Shown: in pieces, positions 1 through 8,648 of the stretch
Position numbering within the stretch: position 1 is the stretch's first letter
How the letters are laid out: each line of letters begins with the position of its first letter
Origin: Ectothiorhodospiraceae bacterium
GTDB taxonomy: Bacteria; Pseudomonadota; Gammaproteobacteria; SZUA-152
Direction: 5' to 3'
Assembly (NCBI GenBank): GCA_002401775.2
Contig: NVUB02000105.1
Location: 1 to 44,958 of the forward strand
DNA length: 44,958 nt
Made by a program: the position numbers and the translations under genes
Notes under the pieces: generated by a model
The model's input: only the letters and a program-made list of their open reading frames with translations
Database searches by the model: none
What the model was told of the DNA's origin: nothing

Positions 1-1026
1 ATCGCAGGCAAAGGCATGTTGATTACGGAAGGGGTGCGTGGCGAGGGGGGATACCTCGTCAATAAAAACGGCGAACGCTTTATGGAACGTTACGCTCCTC
101 ATGCCAAAGACTTGGCGAGCCGTGACGTGGTGAGTCGTGCCATTGCCATTGAAGTGCGAGAAGGGCGTGGTTGTGGCCCCAATGCCGACCATGTGATGCT
201 AAAACTGGATCATCTTGGTTCAGATGTGATCAAAAAACGTCTGCCCGGTATCCGTGACATGGCCATGACCTTTGCCCATATTGACCCCATCGAAGCGGAT
301 ATTCCGGTATTCCCTACGGCGCATTACACCATGGGTGGCATACCCACTAACCGTTATGGTCAAGTGGTCACGCCACTGGAGCAAAGTGCCGAGGAACCTA
401 TTCCCGGTTTGTACGCCGTGGGTGAATGTGCCTGTGTTTCGGTGCATGGCGCTAACCGCCTGGGTGGAAATTCGCTACTGGACATTGTGGTGTTTGGCCG
501 CGCAGCGGGTAACCACATACTGGAGCACCTGAAAGAAAATCGATATCACCGTCCATTGAATACGTCCAGTGTCGAACAAGCCCTGGCGCGCATCGAGCGC
601 TGGCAGCAGCCGGGTGACGGTGAATCCATTGATGCTTTGCGCACCGAATTGCAATTAGAAATGGAAAAATATTGCGGTGTGTTTCGCAGTGAAGAGCTGC
701 TGACCGAAGGTGTTGAAAAAATCAGAAGTTTGGTGGGGCGTACGAAAAATGCCCGGCTGCATGATCACAGCAAGGTGTTTAACACCGCGCGCATCGAAGC
801 GCTGGAGCTGGAAAATCTCATGGCGCTGGGCTTGGCGACCATCGAGTGCGCACTGGCTCGTCAGGAAAGCCGTGGCGCACATTCACGGGTAGACTATCCT
901 AATAGAGACGATGAGCGCTGGATGAAACACAGCCTGTATCACACCGATGGACACATTGAATATAAACCGGTACGCACTAAACCGATGACCGTTGATTCCT
1001 TTCCTCCGAAACCTCGTGTGTACTAA
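1..1026 (+). CDS. sdhA: Succinate dehydrogenase flavoprotein subunit, 3' part
   Basis: Partial gene: the reading frame is open from base 1, so the N-terminal FAD-binding part lies outside the window. SdhA oxidises succinate to fumarate with covalently bound FAD and passes electrons to SdhB (TCA cycle, complex II). Visible family signatures are the active-site region with HYTMGG and the Arg-rich stretch near ANRLGGNSLLDIVVFGR, then the C-terminal helical domain with the SRGAHSR motif and a typical end in PPKPRVY. It is followed 10 bases later by sdhB on the same strand. The first in-frame Met (base 16) is internal to the protein and should not be taken as the start. Identification is firm; only completeness is lacking. 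Confidence 0.96.
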   Translation: MAGKGMLITEGVRGEGGYLVNKNGERFMERYAPHAKDLASRDVVSRAIAIEVREGRGCGPNADHVMLKLDHLGSDVIKKRLPGIRDMAMTFAHIDPIEADIPVFPTAHYTMGGIPTNRYGQVVTPLEQSAEEPIPGLYAVGECACVSVHGANRLGGNSLLDIVVFGRAAGNHILEHLKENRYHRPLNTSSVEQALARIERWQQPGDGESIDALRTELQLEMEKYCGVFRSEELLTEGVEKIRSLVGRTKNARLHDHSKVFNTARIEALELENLMALGLATIECALARQESRGAHSRVDYPNRDDERWMKHSLYHTDGHIEYKPVRTKPMTVDSFPPKPRVY

Positions 1027-1036
1027 ATAGAGGCTG

Positions 1037-1738
1037 ATGACCATGCGATTTTTGATTCACCGTTACAATCCCGATGTCGATAAAAAACCGCGTATGCAGG
1101 AATATACGGTAGAGGGACTAGCGTCGGGCGACATGCTGCTGGACGCCTTGTTTCGCATTAAAGAACAGGATGACAGCCTGAGTTTTCGACGCTCCTGTGG
1201 TGAGGGTGTGTGTGGCTCTGACTCCATGAATATTAATGGTAAAAATGGTCTGGCTTGCATTACGCCGCTGGAATCACTTAAAGAACCCGTCGAAATTCGA
1301 CCCATGCCGGGCTTGCCGATCATTCGCGATTTAGTGGTCGACATGCGGCAGTTCTTTCACCAGTACCGTTCTGTCAAACCCTGGTTGACCGTACATGACC
1401 CGGAGCCAGAAACGGAATACCTGCAAACACCGGAACAACGCGACCAACTTGATGGCCTGTATGAATGCATATTATGCGGCGCTTGTACCACGTCCTGTCC
1501 TTCGTTCTGGTGGAATCCTGAAAAGTTTCGCGGGCCCGCAGCTTTGTTACAAGCCTGGCGATTCCTTGCCGACAGTCGTGATCAAGCCACTGCTGAACGA
1601 TTGGAAGAGCTTGAAGGGGCTTACCGCCTGTTCCGTTGCCACAGCATCATGAACTGTGTTGACGTCTGTCCCAAAGGATTAAACCCCACCAAGGCCATTG
1701 GTAATATCAAAAAAATGATGCTGGATCATTTGGTGTGA
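1037..1738 (+). CDS. sdhB: Succinate dehydrogenase iron-sulfur subunit
   Basis: SdhB carries electrons from the flavoprotein to quinone through three Fe-S centres. At 233 residues it has the normal length. The N-terminal ferredoxin-like half shows the [2Fe-2S] cysteines in RRSCGEGVCGSDSMN with the fourth in GLAC. The C-terminal half shows CILCGACTTSCPSFWW and CHSIMNCVDVCPKGLNP, the ligands of the [4Fe-4S] and [3Fe-4S] centres. ATG at 1037 is used; a second in-frame ATG at 1043 is possible. Its stop overlaps the GTG of sdhE by four bases (GTGA), which suggests translational coupling. The membrane anchor genes sdhC/sdhD are presumably upstream of the window. Confidence 0.97.
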   Translation: MTMRFLIHRYNPDVDKKPRMQEYTVEGLASGDMLLDALFRIKEQDDSLSFRRSCGEGVCGSDSMNINGKNGLACITPLESLKEPVEIRPMPGLPIIRDLVVDMRQFFHQYRSVKPWLTVHDPEPETEYLQTPEQRDQLDGLYECILCGACTTSCPSFWWNPEKFRGPAALLQAWRFLADSRDQATAERLEELEGAYRLFRCHSIMNCVDVCPKGLNPTKAIGNIKKMMLDHLV

Positions 1739-2013
1739 GTTCGATTAAAAACGCATCTGATGAACGGGCGGAAAAAAACCGCCTTCACTGGCAATGCCGT
1801 CGTGGGATGCTGGAACTGGATGACATGTTGCAAGGTTTCCTCACACAGGGGTTCGACGAATTGAAGACAAATGAACGAACCCACTTTGAAAACCTGTTAA
1901 ACTGCCATGATAATTTGTTATTAGAATATTTCATGGGCCGTACGGTTCCAGCAGACCCGGATACCGCCAATGTCGTCAGAAAAATTCGAGCAACCGCTCA
2001 GGCTGCAACCTAA
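1735..2013 (+). CDS. sdhE: FAD assembly factor SdhE (YgfY/DUF339 family)
   Basis: Small soluble factor (92 residues from GTG at 1735) that helps attach FAD covalently to SdhA. The family hallmark RGxxE is seen as CRRGMLELD, followed by the LxxFxxxxFDxL-type helical pattern and NLLEYFMGR-like region (here LLLEYFMGR). It overlaps the sdhB stop by four bases and its 3' end overlaps ygfX by 44 bases, so sdhB-sdhE-ygfX are probably one transcript. In many gammaproteobacteria sdhE is separate from sdhAB; here it sits directly behind its client, which supports the function. Confidence 0.92.
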   Translation: MSSIKNASDERAEKNRLHWQCRRGMLELDDMLQGFLTQGFDELKTNERTHFENLLNCHDNLLLEYFMGRTVPADPDTANVVRKIRATAQAAT

Positions 2014-2428
2014 AACCTCTCGTATTCTTGTCAGTTTACTGAGTGTTGGTCATATTGGTGCAATCGCTATTCTTTTTCCCCTTGATTTGTCGCTGTTGGT
2101 GAAATCTGCCATCGCCCTCATGCTGATTATCAGCTTGGCGGTATCGCTAAAAAAACAACCGGGAAGAGTGGGCGAGGGCGGTGTGCAAACACTTATCTGG
2201 CAAGCCGATGGTGACTGGCTGCTGGAAACTGCCGATGGCCAGTCATTTGCGGCTACATTGCATGAATCCACTTATGTGCATCCGTATATGGTGGTGCTGA
2301 ATTTTCGGCAAGAAAATAAACGTGGCTTGTTATCCTTTCCTTTGGCACCGGACGCGTTGGACGCAGAAACCTTTCGCATATTACGAGTCCGTTTAAAAGT
2401 GGCGGGAAATACGCCAGAAAAAAAGTAA
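1970..2428 (+). CDS. ygfX: YgfX/CptA-like inner membrane protein
   Basis: A 152-residue protein with two closely spaced membrane segments near the N-terminus (about residues 18-60, rich in Ile/Leu/Val/Ala) and a cytoplasmic C-terminal part containing W-x-A-D-G-D-W and a run of beta-strand-like sequence. That layout and position directly after sdhE match the YgfX family (called CptA in toxin-antitoxin literature, where SdhE/YgfY was named CptB). The ATG at 1970 lies inside sdhE in another frame. A primary role as a toxin is doubtful; a link with succinate dehydrogenase assembly or the cell envelope is more conservative. Family call is good, function uncertain. Confidence 0.75.
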   Translation: MSSEKFEQPLRLQPKTSRILVSLLSVGHIGAIAILFPLDLSLLVKSAIALMLIISLAVSLKKQPGRVGEGGVQTLIWQADGDWLLETADGQSFAATLHESTYVHPYMVVLNFRQENKRGLLSFPLAPDALDAETFRILRVRLKVAGNTPEKK

Positions 2429-2497
2429 AACCTGTTGTTAATACTCACGTTTCGGAGTTCAGATTAGGCTATAGTCTCGGCATAATGACATGTTTAT

Positions 2498-2527
2498 AAA
2501 AATCTCGGCCGCAAGCGACCGAGATTT
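2498..2527 (-). terminator. Rho-independent terminator, minus strand
   Basis: Arms AAATCTCGG (2500-2508) and CCGAGATTT (2519-2527) are a perfect inverted repeat, with an inner CGC-AA-GCG stem. Read on the minus strand the stem is followed by TTTTTAT. It lies about 310 bases downstream of the chemoreceptor stop codon and could end that transcript. On the plus strand there is no U-tract, so its role for ygfX is less clear. Confidence 0.7.
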
Positions 2528-2598
2528 AAAAGTCCAATAACGCCATCCCTTCGCGATAAAACATAAATATGCCTCTAAACAAAACTCGACTTCTTGAT

Positions 2599-2665
2599 GT
2601 AGGGTGGGCATTGCCCACCATCGAGGCTTGGATTGGGCGCAATTGGTGGGCGATGCCCACCCTGC
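2599..2665. repeat. Palindromic GTAGGGTGGGCA repeat
   Basis: Begins GTAGGGTGGGCATTGCCCACC and ends GGTGGGCGATGCCCACCCTGC, so each end is itself a small palindrome and the two ends are inverted copies of each other around about 25 bases. The same terminal sequence bounds an element at 34194-34283. This kind of intergenic palindrome is widespread in bacterial genomes; no coding content. Confidence 0.7.
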
Positions 2666-2838
2666 AAAAGCAGAATTGATTATTATTGTGACAACGCTTA
2701 ACTTCAAGCTAAGTTTTGTTAGACCGACCAAAAAACCATTGAACCCTTGGCGAGCTTTGCGTCTTTGCGAGATAATTAATAAGGCGATTTCTGATTGGCA
2801 ATTCTGAATATTGAATTCATTAGTGAGTCGTTTTAGGT

Positions 2839-4476
2839 TTATACCTTGAAGGTTTTAATTAAATCACGTAACTCACTCGACAATTGGCTAAGTTCCATGC
2901 TGGCATATGCCGTTTGCTCAACACCATCTGCTGATTTTCCAGCAACCTCATGAACGGCGACAATGTTGCGGTTGATTTCTTCGGATACAGAACCTTGCTC
3001 CTCTGCTGCGCTGGCGATTTGTATTGTCATATCGCTGATTATTGCAACGGAGTTGGTAATCGTCTTTAACGAAATACCGGCTTCGGTTGCCTGAGTAACG
3101 CATTGTTTGGCGCGTGAGCGACTTGACTCCATCACCGATACCGCATTATTGGTGCCGGTTTGCAGTTTTTCGATCATCTCCTGGATTTCTTGTGTTGATT
3201 GTTGTGTGCGGCTTGCCAATGTGCGTACTTCATCAGCGACGACGGCAAATCCCCGGCCTTGTTCGCCAGCGCGGGCAGCTTCAATGGCGGCATTCAATGC
3301 CAGTAAATTGGTTTGTTCGGCAATTCCACGAATGACATCCAATACCACGCCTATGGCATTACTATCTTCTTCCAGCTTTTGAATTACATCGGCGGCTCGG
3401 TCTACTTCATCCGCTAATGCGCCAATTGATTCAGTGGTAAAATTGACAACTCGCATCCCGTTTTTGGATTCTTCATCGGCATTTTGTGCGGATTCAGCGG
3501 CGGTGGCTGCACTGCGAGCGACTTCTTGTACTGTCGAAGACATTTGAGTAATGGCCGTTACTGCCAACTCGATATCGGATTTCTGTTGATTAATATCGTC
3601 GCGTGATTGTTCCGTAATAAGATTCATTTGTTCGGAGGACGAGGTCAATTTATCGGTTGCGGTGACGACTTGTTGTATGGTGGAGTGCATTTTTGATACG
3701 AAGGCATTGAAATGTGTCCCCACGCGACCAATGATGTCGTCGTTAGCCACGTCAACCCGTTGTCGTAAATCACCTTCACCTTCTGCAATGTCATGCATTC
3801 GGTGCTCCAGGTCAGACAGGCGCTTGATGACAATATTGTGAAAGAGGGTGGATACCATTACGGCGACAGCAATGCTCATTATCACAAAGATAGTGACCAT
3901 GCTCCATAATGCAGTTTGCAGGGAATCATCTGTAGCACGATCCATTTCGTTAAGGATTTCGGTTTTACGTTGAGTCGATTTTTTAATGTAGTTATCAAGG
4001 CGATCAAAATTATACCCTATCGTCATTGAGCCCATTTTCATTTCTTCTACGACTAAGTTTTTGGTAATAAGGTTCTCAGCATTAACGTTATTTTTATTGC
4101 CTGTTTGAGAAAGAACATTGCCATCAATGTCGAAAAAACCAATATAACTCAGGTTGGGGTCTTGTATCATGACATCGGCGTAGCGTTCCAGGGTTGATAT
4201 CTCCAAGTCTGCCACAGGGCTGGGCGCTATCTGTTGCAGAATAGCAATCATTTGTTGAATTTTTGCATTCTCTCTGTCTTTGCTGGTGCGATTGTTACCC
4301 TCAATGGTTTCTTTTAGTATGGATTCTGCATTATTCGTTTGATGGTGCAAGGCTGCTCGTTGCTGCGTTAACATCAGCCAGGCAACCAGTGTGAATAACA
4401 CTACCAGTCCAGTGATAATGGTAATGTTAAATTTTCCGGTAATATCCATTGTTTTAAAGAGCGGCCCAGTAGCCAT
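2839..4476 (-). CDS. Methyl-accepting chemotaxis protein
   Basis: Membrane chemoreceptor of 545 residues from ATG 4476 (GGAG six bases upstream); the in-frame ATG at 4488 would add four residues. From the N-terminus: a membrane segment (about residues 16-38), a periplasmic sensor region of about 150 residues, a second membrane segment (about 190-215), a HAMP linker ([20 protein letters not shown]), and the long signalling coiled coil with the near-invariant hairpin tip [20 protein letters not shown] followed by [12 protein letters not shown]. The C-terminus ends in LIKTFKV without a CheR/CheB-docking pentapeptide. It lies 72 bases downstream of a PhnD-like binding protein gene on the same strand, which suggests that the two work together. 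The ligand cannot be read from the sequence. Confidence 0.95.
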   Translation of the reverse strand: MATGPLFKTMDITGKFNITIITGLVVLFTLVAWLMLTQQRAALHHQTNNAESILKETIEGNNRTSKDRENAKIQQMIAILQQIAPSPVADLEISTLERYADVMIQDPNLSYIGFFDIDGNVLSQTGNKNNVNAENLITKNLVVEEMKMGSMTIGYNFDRLDNYIKKSTQRKTEILNEMDRATDDSLQTALWSMVTIFVIMSIAVAVMVSTLFHNIVIKRLSDLEHRMHDIAEGEGDLRQRVDVANDDIIGRVGTHFNAFVSKMHSTIQQVVTATDKLTSSSEQMNLITEQSRDDINQQKSDIELAVTAITQMSSTVQEVARSAATAAESAQNADEESKNGMRVVNFTTESIGALADEVDRAADVIQKLEEDSNAIGVVLDVIRGIAEQTNLLALNAAIEAARAGEQGRGFAVVADEVRTLASRTQQSTQEIQEMIEKLQTGTNNAVSVMESSRSRAKQCVTQATEAGISLKTITNSVAIISDMTIQIASAAEEQGSVSEEINRNIVAVHEVAGKSADGVEQTAYASMELSQLSSELRDLIKTFKV

Positions 4477-4548
4477 TCTACGCTCCATTACCTGTTAGGT
4501 GCCTTTTGGAAAGGAAGTCTTCAGCGAAAGTGATGGGAAACTAATTGT

Positions 4549-5454
4549 TTATTCAAAGGGTGGTAAGTGCAGTTCCTTTAATGTGTTGGTCAGACTATTC
4601 AAATCGACGGGTTCTACAAACCTCACAATTTTAGCTTTTTTACTGGCGCTGTCAGAAGGTGATAGTTTTAATAAAGCAGATTTTATTTTGGCAATAACAT
4701 CGGCGTTAACAGTGGGCGCAACCGTTACGGTCCACGAAGGATAGAGTTGAGTGGAGCGGACCAACGGGAAATCATCGGATATTTGGTCGATTATGGTGAA
4801 ATCACTCATGGATATTTTTTTCTCTTTTGCCATAGATTCCATCAGCCCCGTTTTAACAAAACCAGCATCAATAATGCCTTTTTTAACGGCCAGAACAATG
4901 TCATCCTGTTTGTTGGCTTCTTTGAACAGCGCAAAATCTTTGTGAGGATCTATGCCTTGATCTTTCAAATGTTTAACCTGGAAAACATACGCAGCGGCAG
5001 ACTTTTTGAATTTGAAGGCCATTACTTTTTTGCCTTTGAGGTGTGACGCGTTGGTTATGCCACTGCCTTTTTTAGATAAAATGACACCAGCGAATTTGTG
5101 GCCGGATTTTTTTGCCATGGTCGCAATTGGCGTGCTGCCATTTTTTTTATTCAGTATTACGGCCAGAACAGGATTGGATAACATGAATTGCGCTTTGCCG
5201 GCTTTGACAGCATCGACGGTTTTGTTCGGTTTCAAAGGCACAATTTTCACGGGTTGACCTATGCTGATTGCTAAATATTTCCCCATCTCACTCCATTTTT
5301 TCAGTGCCTTGGCATTGCCGCGGGGAGCTTGTACGCCAAAAGTAACATCAGCCTGTGAAAGACCTGCGACAAATACGAAAAATATAAGGGCGGTGACGGT
5401 GATTAACTTAGGGGCCATCTTGGTGGTTAACATGATTGATTTACTCGTTTTCAT
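4549..5454 (-). CDS. PhnD-like periplasmic substrate-binding protein
   Basis: Resembles the phosphate/phosphite/phosphonate-type ABC binding proteins (PhnD-like family): VTFGVQAPRGNAKALKKW at the mature N-terminus, the lobe pattern AGKAQFMLSNPVLAV, and a second lobe with KGKKVMAFK and DAGFVKTGLM. Start ATG 5454 is chosen because a GGGAG site lies about ten bases upstream and it is followed by a Lys-rich n-region and hydrophobic signal sequence ending near SQA; 301 residues. No permease or ATPase gene is adjacent; instead a chemoreceptor follows. It may therefore present ligand to the receptor or serve an orphan transporter role. The actual ligand could be something other than a phosphonate, as this family is broad. 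Confidence 0.85.
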   Translation of the reverse strand: MKTSKSIMLTTKMAPKLITVTALIFFVFVAGLSQADVTFGVQAPRGNAKALKKWSEMGKYLAISIGQPVKIVPLKPNKTVDAVKAGKAQFMLSNPVLAVILNKKNGSTPIATMAKKSGHKFAGVILSKKGSGITNASHLKGKKVMAFKFKKSAAAYVFQVKHLKDQGIDPHKDFALFKEANKQDDIVLAVKKGIIDAGFVKTGLMESMAKEKKISMSDFTIIDQISDDFPLVRSTQLYPSWTVTVAPTVNADVIAKIKSALLKLSPSDSASKKAKIVRFVEPVDLNSLTNTLKELHLPPFE

Positions 5455-5914
5455 GATTAGCAGCTCCCGATACAGTGTTGAAATTATTGGTATATTGTTG
5501 AAAAAATGCGTCATAAACCATTTTTTTGGACTTGGGCTTAGGCTCGAATTTGGGTGCAGTGCGTTAAATTTTGACCGTATTTTTTTGTTACTGTTGTTGA
5601 GTTGTTGTTGAACATATTGTTGAGCACATTGTTGAGCACATTGCTAAACGCGTTACTGAACAACTTGAAAAAAATGTCTTAAAAACATCTTGGAGCAACA
5701 TTTCAATTAAACTTATATGCGTTATAAAAATATATAATGAGTTAACAAGAAGGATTATTCGTATACGATTTTTATAGCACATACACGCAGAATATCCAGT
5801 AGACGAAGTGTCTTGCCGGTGTTTTTATGAGTCGTTTGGAAGGCCGTTAGAGTGATAACCGGGGACGCGTAGTAATCTGCGAATGTGTCGCTTGTGGTGA
5901 GCTGTTTTGAGGGA
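5455..5914. other. Intergenic region, AT-rich with TTG-rich short repeats
   Basis: Gap of 460 bases between the start of the binding-protein gene and the end of nadB, both on the minus strand. It must contain the promoter of the binding-protein/chemoreceptor pair. A TTG-rich stretch at about 5588-5650 repeats ACATTGTTGAGC two to three times with drift. I see no credible gene or RNA. Confidence 0.5.
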
Positions 5915-7702
5915 TTACACTTTTACGAGGGTATTTGCCAGCGTTGAGGGGCTACTGGCCGATTTGTTTATCTGCTGTGTTTTGGACTGAGTATTTCCTG
6001 ATGGTGATTCTTTAGAGGGAATTGATTCAGGCAGTGAAGAATCGGGCAGAGTGGATTCGGGCAGAGAAGTTCCGGTTTGAGACGTAAAGTTCGGTGGCAC
6101 CAAAATGGTATTTTCCGGGCTGAGGGTGTTGTCGGTTTCAGGGTGATCCAGTGTGTAGTGTAGCCCTCGGCTTTCTCGTCGTGACATGGCGCTGCGAATA
6201 ATTAATGTTGCAGCTTGTACTAGATTTCGTAATTCAATGAGGTCGCCACTAATACGAAAGTGGCTGTAATATTCTTCAATTTCCCGAACTAACAAGTCGG
6301 CGCGGCGCATGGCGCGTTGCAATCGTTTGTCACTGCGTACAATGCCGACGTAATCCCACATGAAACGTCTCAATTCATCCCAGTTATGGGAAACCACTAC
6401 TTCTTCATCAGAATCGGTTACGCGGCTTTCATCCCAGTCAGGGATGTGTTCGGTGACTTGTCGGTCTTTGTTGGTGTGGTTTATATCATTGGCGGCGGCT
6501 TCACCAAATACCAGGCATTCTAATAGTGAATTGCTGGCCAGGCGGTTGGCACCGTGCAGGCCGGTAAAGGCCGTTTCGCCAATCGCGTAGAGTCCGTCGA
6601 TGTCGGTGCGCCCGTGCGGATCAGTCATGACGCCACCACAGGTGTAATGGGCTGCAGGCACCACGGGTAGGGGGCCTTTGGTCATGTCGAAGCCGAACGC
6701 CAGGCAACGTTTGTAAATATTCGGAAAATGGCTGGTGATAAAGTCTTTGCTCTTGAAACTGATGTCGATATAGACGCAATCGACGCCCAGCCTTTTCATT
6801 TCGTGGTCCATGGCACGGGCGACGATATCGCGCGGCGCCAGCTCACCACGGTCATCAAATTTGTGCATGAAACGGCTGCCATCGGGTAATAGCAAATGGG
6901 CGCCTTCGCCACGCAGGGCTTCGGAAACCAGGAAGGATTTGGCCTTCGGATGGTACAGGCAAGTAGGGTGGAACTGGATGAATTCCATGTTGGCGACCCG
7001 GCAGCCTGCGCGCCAGGCCATGGCAATACCGTCTCCAGTGGAGACGTCCGGATTGGTGGTGTAGAGGTAGACCTTGCTGGCACCACCGGTCGCGAGTACC
7101 ACACTGCGGGCATGAAAAACTTCGATATGTTCGCTTTCCCGGTTCAATACATAAGCCCCCAGCGCCCGTTGAGGTTCGTGGCCGAGCTTATTGGCAGTGA
7201 TGAGGTCTACGGCGATGTGGTGTTCAAAAAGATCGGTGTTGGGACGCGCCTTGAGAGCGTCGAGCATAGAATTGGCCATTGCCCGACCCGTGGCATCGGC
7301 AGCATGGGCAACACGACGCTGGCTGTGGCCGCCTTCGCGAGTCAAATGTAATTCAGCATCGTCATTTACGTTTCTGCTCGCGGAATCATTGGTAGAGAAG
7401 GCAGTACCTAACTCACTGAGCCAGTGAATTTGCTCGGCACTGCGCTCTGCGGTGATTTGCGCAACATTGGAATTACACAGGCCTGCTCCCGCAATGAGGG
7501 TGTCTTGTACGTGGGATTCAATGGAGTCTGCCGGGTCAAGCACAGCGGAAATCCCACCTTGGGCATATTTACTGCTACCCTCATCAACAGGCCCTTTACT
7601 GATAACGGCGACCCGCAAGCTGGGGGCTAGTCGCAGGATTAGGCTTAAACCGGCAGCACCGCTACCGATGACCAAAACGTCGTGGCTGAAATGTTTACTC
7701 AT
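5915..7702 (-). CDS. nadB: L-aspartate oxidase
   Basis: First enzyme of de novo NAD synthesis: oxidises L-aspartate to iminoaspartate with FAD; quinolinate synthase NadA then acts. The FAD-binding motif [13 protein letters not shown] is near the N-terminus, HPTCLYHP and [17 protein letters not shown] mark the fumarate-reductase-like fold, and [15 protein letters not shown] the C-terminal domain. I prefer ATG 7702 (MSKHFSHD) over the upstream ATG 7732 because the family begins just before the FAD motif; this gives 595 residues. The family is usually about 530-540 residues, and the extra length is a Ser/Pro/Thr-rich tail after about residue 540 with a five-residue repeat (LPES/LPDS/LPES). Position divergent from rpoE is conserved in gammaproteobacteria. 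Confidence 0.95.
   Translation of the reverse strand: MSKHFSHDVLVIGSGAAGLSLILRLAPSLRVAVISKGPVDEGSSKYAQGGISAVLDPADSIESHVQDTLIAGAGLCNSNVAQITAERSAEQIHWLSELGTAFSTNDSASRNVNDDAELHLTREGGHSQRRVAHAADATGRAMANSMLDALKARPNTDLFEHHIAVDLITANKLGHEPQRALGAYVLNRESEHIEVFHARSVVLATGGASKVYLYTTNPDVSTGDGIAMAWRAGCRVANMEFIQFHPTCLYHPKAKSFLVSEALRGEGAHLLLPDGSRFMHKFDDRGELAPRDIVARAMDHEMKRLGVDCVYIDISFKSKDFITSHFPNIYKRCLAFGFDMTKGPLPVVPAAHYTCGGVMTDPHGRTDIDGLYAIGETAFTGLHGANRLASNSLLECLVFGEAAANDINHTNKDRQVTEHIPDWDESRVTDSDEEVVVSHNWDELRRFMWDYVGIVRSDKRLQRAMRRADLLVREIEEYYSHFRISGDLIELRNLVQAATLIIRSAMSRRESRGLHYTLDHPETDNTLSPENTILVPPNFTSQTGTSLPESTLPDSSLPESIPSKESPSGNTQSKTQQINKSASSPSTLANTLVKV
6024..6068. repeat. Three 15-bp tandem repeats in the nadB 3' end
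   Basis: Three imperfect 15-bp units (6024-6038, 6039-6053, 6054-6068) around the core GATTCGGGCAGAG encode the LPES-type pentapeptide repeats in the extra C-terminal tail of NadB. The unit keeps the reading frame. Confidence 0.75.
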
Positions 7703-7840
7703 AATGAGCAGCTTACTTGATTCTTGCCACATAGCCCATATGTCGTAGTGCGGTAACTGGTGCGGTAACCGGAGCGGTAATTACATTGTCTGTTTGGTAG
7801 GGGGCGCGTCAAAAGTGACGAGATTCCTGGTTGGCGGGCA

Positions 7841-7868
7841 GAACTATCTGTTGCGAGTGCTGTCTAGT
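7841..7868 (+). promoter_or_regulatory. Candidate sigma-E/AlgU promoter of rpoE
   Basis: GAACTA at 7841-7846, a 16-base spacer, then TCTAGT at 7863-7868. This is close to the known extracytoplasmic sigma-E/AlgU consensus (GAACTT, 16-17 bases, TCTGA/TCTAA). Transcription would start about 80 bases before the rpoE ATG. Autoregulation of rpoE by its own product is the rule in this family, which supports the call; it rests on pattern match only. Confidence 0.55.
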
Positions 7869-7922
7869 GTCGAGTGGGTTGCCGGGAGACGCTTCACTCG
7901 CAAAAAAATAAAATTAAGGGAA

Positions 7923-7938
7923 AGCCCTGAACAGGGCT
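7923..7938 (+). promoter_or_regulatory. Hairpin in the rpoE leader
   Basis: Perfect inverted repeat AGCCCT-GAAC-AGGGCT ending 16 bases before the rpoE start codon, in the place where a ribosome-binding site would be. No strong Shine-Dalgarno sequence is otherwise visible. The stem could modulate translation of the sigma factor. Confidence 0.4.
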
Positions 7939-7954
7939 GAACGCTGAAATAATA

Positions 7955-8536
7955 ATGAGTGAACAAAAGGTAGACCAACTACTCGTTGAGCGTGTGCAAC
8001 GAGGTGATAAAACGGCATTTGACACACTTGTGCTGAAGTACCAGCTCAAAATTATGAAGCTGATATCGCGCTATATTCGTGACCACAGTGAGGTACAGGA
8101 TGTGGCTCAGGAGGCTTTCATTAAGGCCTATCGGGCTTTGCCCCGGTTTCGCGGTGACAGTGCGTTCTACACCTGGTTGTATCGCATTGCGATCAATACG
8201 GCCAAAAATCATTTGGTGGCACGCGGGCGCCGAATGCCCAGTGTAGATATTGATGCACAAGAAGCTGAACAATTTGAGGGTGCAGAGGGTCTCAAAGAAT
8301 ATGCGACACCAGAGCAACTTGCCTTAAAGGATGAAGTCGAGACAACAATTTTTACCGCCATGGAACAATTACCGGATGATCTGCGAATGGCGATCACCCT
8401 GCGGGAAATTGAAGGCCTGAGTTACGAGGAAATAGCAGAGACGATGGATTGCCCTATTGGCACTGTGCGTTCCCGGATATTCAGGGCACGTGAAGCTGTC
8501 GATAAAAAGCTTAAGCCATTAATTCAGCACGAATAG
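7955..8536 (+). CDS. rpoE: RNA polymerase sigma factor RpoE (AlgU/sigma-E)
   Basis: ECF sigma factor of 193 residues that directs transcription of envelope-stress genes. Region 2 shows DVAQEAFIKAYRALPRFRG and FYTWLYRIAINTAKN; region 4 shows LREIEGLSYEEIAETMDCP followed by IGTVRSRIFRARE, the helix-turn-helix for the -35 element. It heads the cluster rpoE-rseA-rseB-rseC-mucD, whose products hold it at the membrane and release it on stress. A sigma-E-like promoter and a small hairpin lie in the 5' leader. There is a gap of about 110 bases before rseA. Confidence 0.97.
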   Translation: MSEQKVDQLLVERVQRGDKTAFDTLVLKYQLKIMKLISRYIRDHSEVQDVAQEAFIKAYRALPRFRGDSAFYTWLYRIAINTAKNHLVARGRRMPSVDIDAQEAEQFEGAEGLKEYATPEQLALKDEVETTIFTAMEQLPDDLRMAITLREIEGLSYEEIAETMDCPIGTVRSRIFRAREAVDKKLKPLIQHE

Positions 8537-8648
8537 GCTGCCGGCATAAGTGAGTTTCAGCAGATGCTACATGTCTGTATGAACGTGTGTTGTAAAAATG
8601 AAAAATGAATTAAATGAAAAACTTTAATGAAATATAGAGGTGGCTAAT

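Larger units (their letters stand above)
2429..2838. other. Convergent intergenic region with terminator hairpin and repeats
   Basis: Gap of 410 bases between the convergent ygfX (+) and chemoreceptor gene (-). It holds a strong hairpin at 2500-2527, a palindromic GTAGGGTGGGCA-type repeat at 2599-2665 and, at 2758-2770, the short sequence TGCGTCTTTGCGA shared with the dispersed CGCAAAGACGCAAAG repeats elsewhere in the window. I see no convincing gene; the short open frames here run through the repeats. Confidence 0.7.

Noticed and set aside
4499-5046. Plus-strand open frames opposite the PhnD-like gene
   Set aside because: They are antisense shadows of a protein with a clear signal peptide and family motifs on the minus strand.
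5588-5782. Minus-strand 64-residue open frame
   Set aside because: Its repetitive CSTMCSTICST end is only the translation of the TTG-rich repeat; no start signal or family character.
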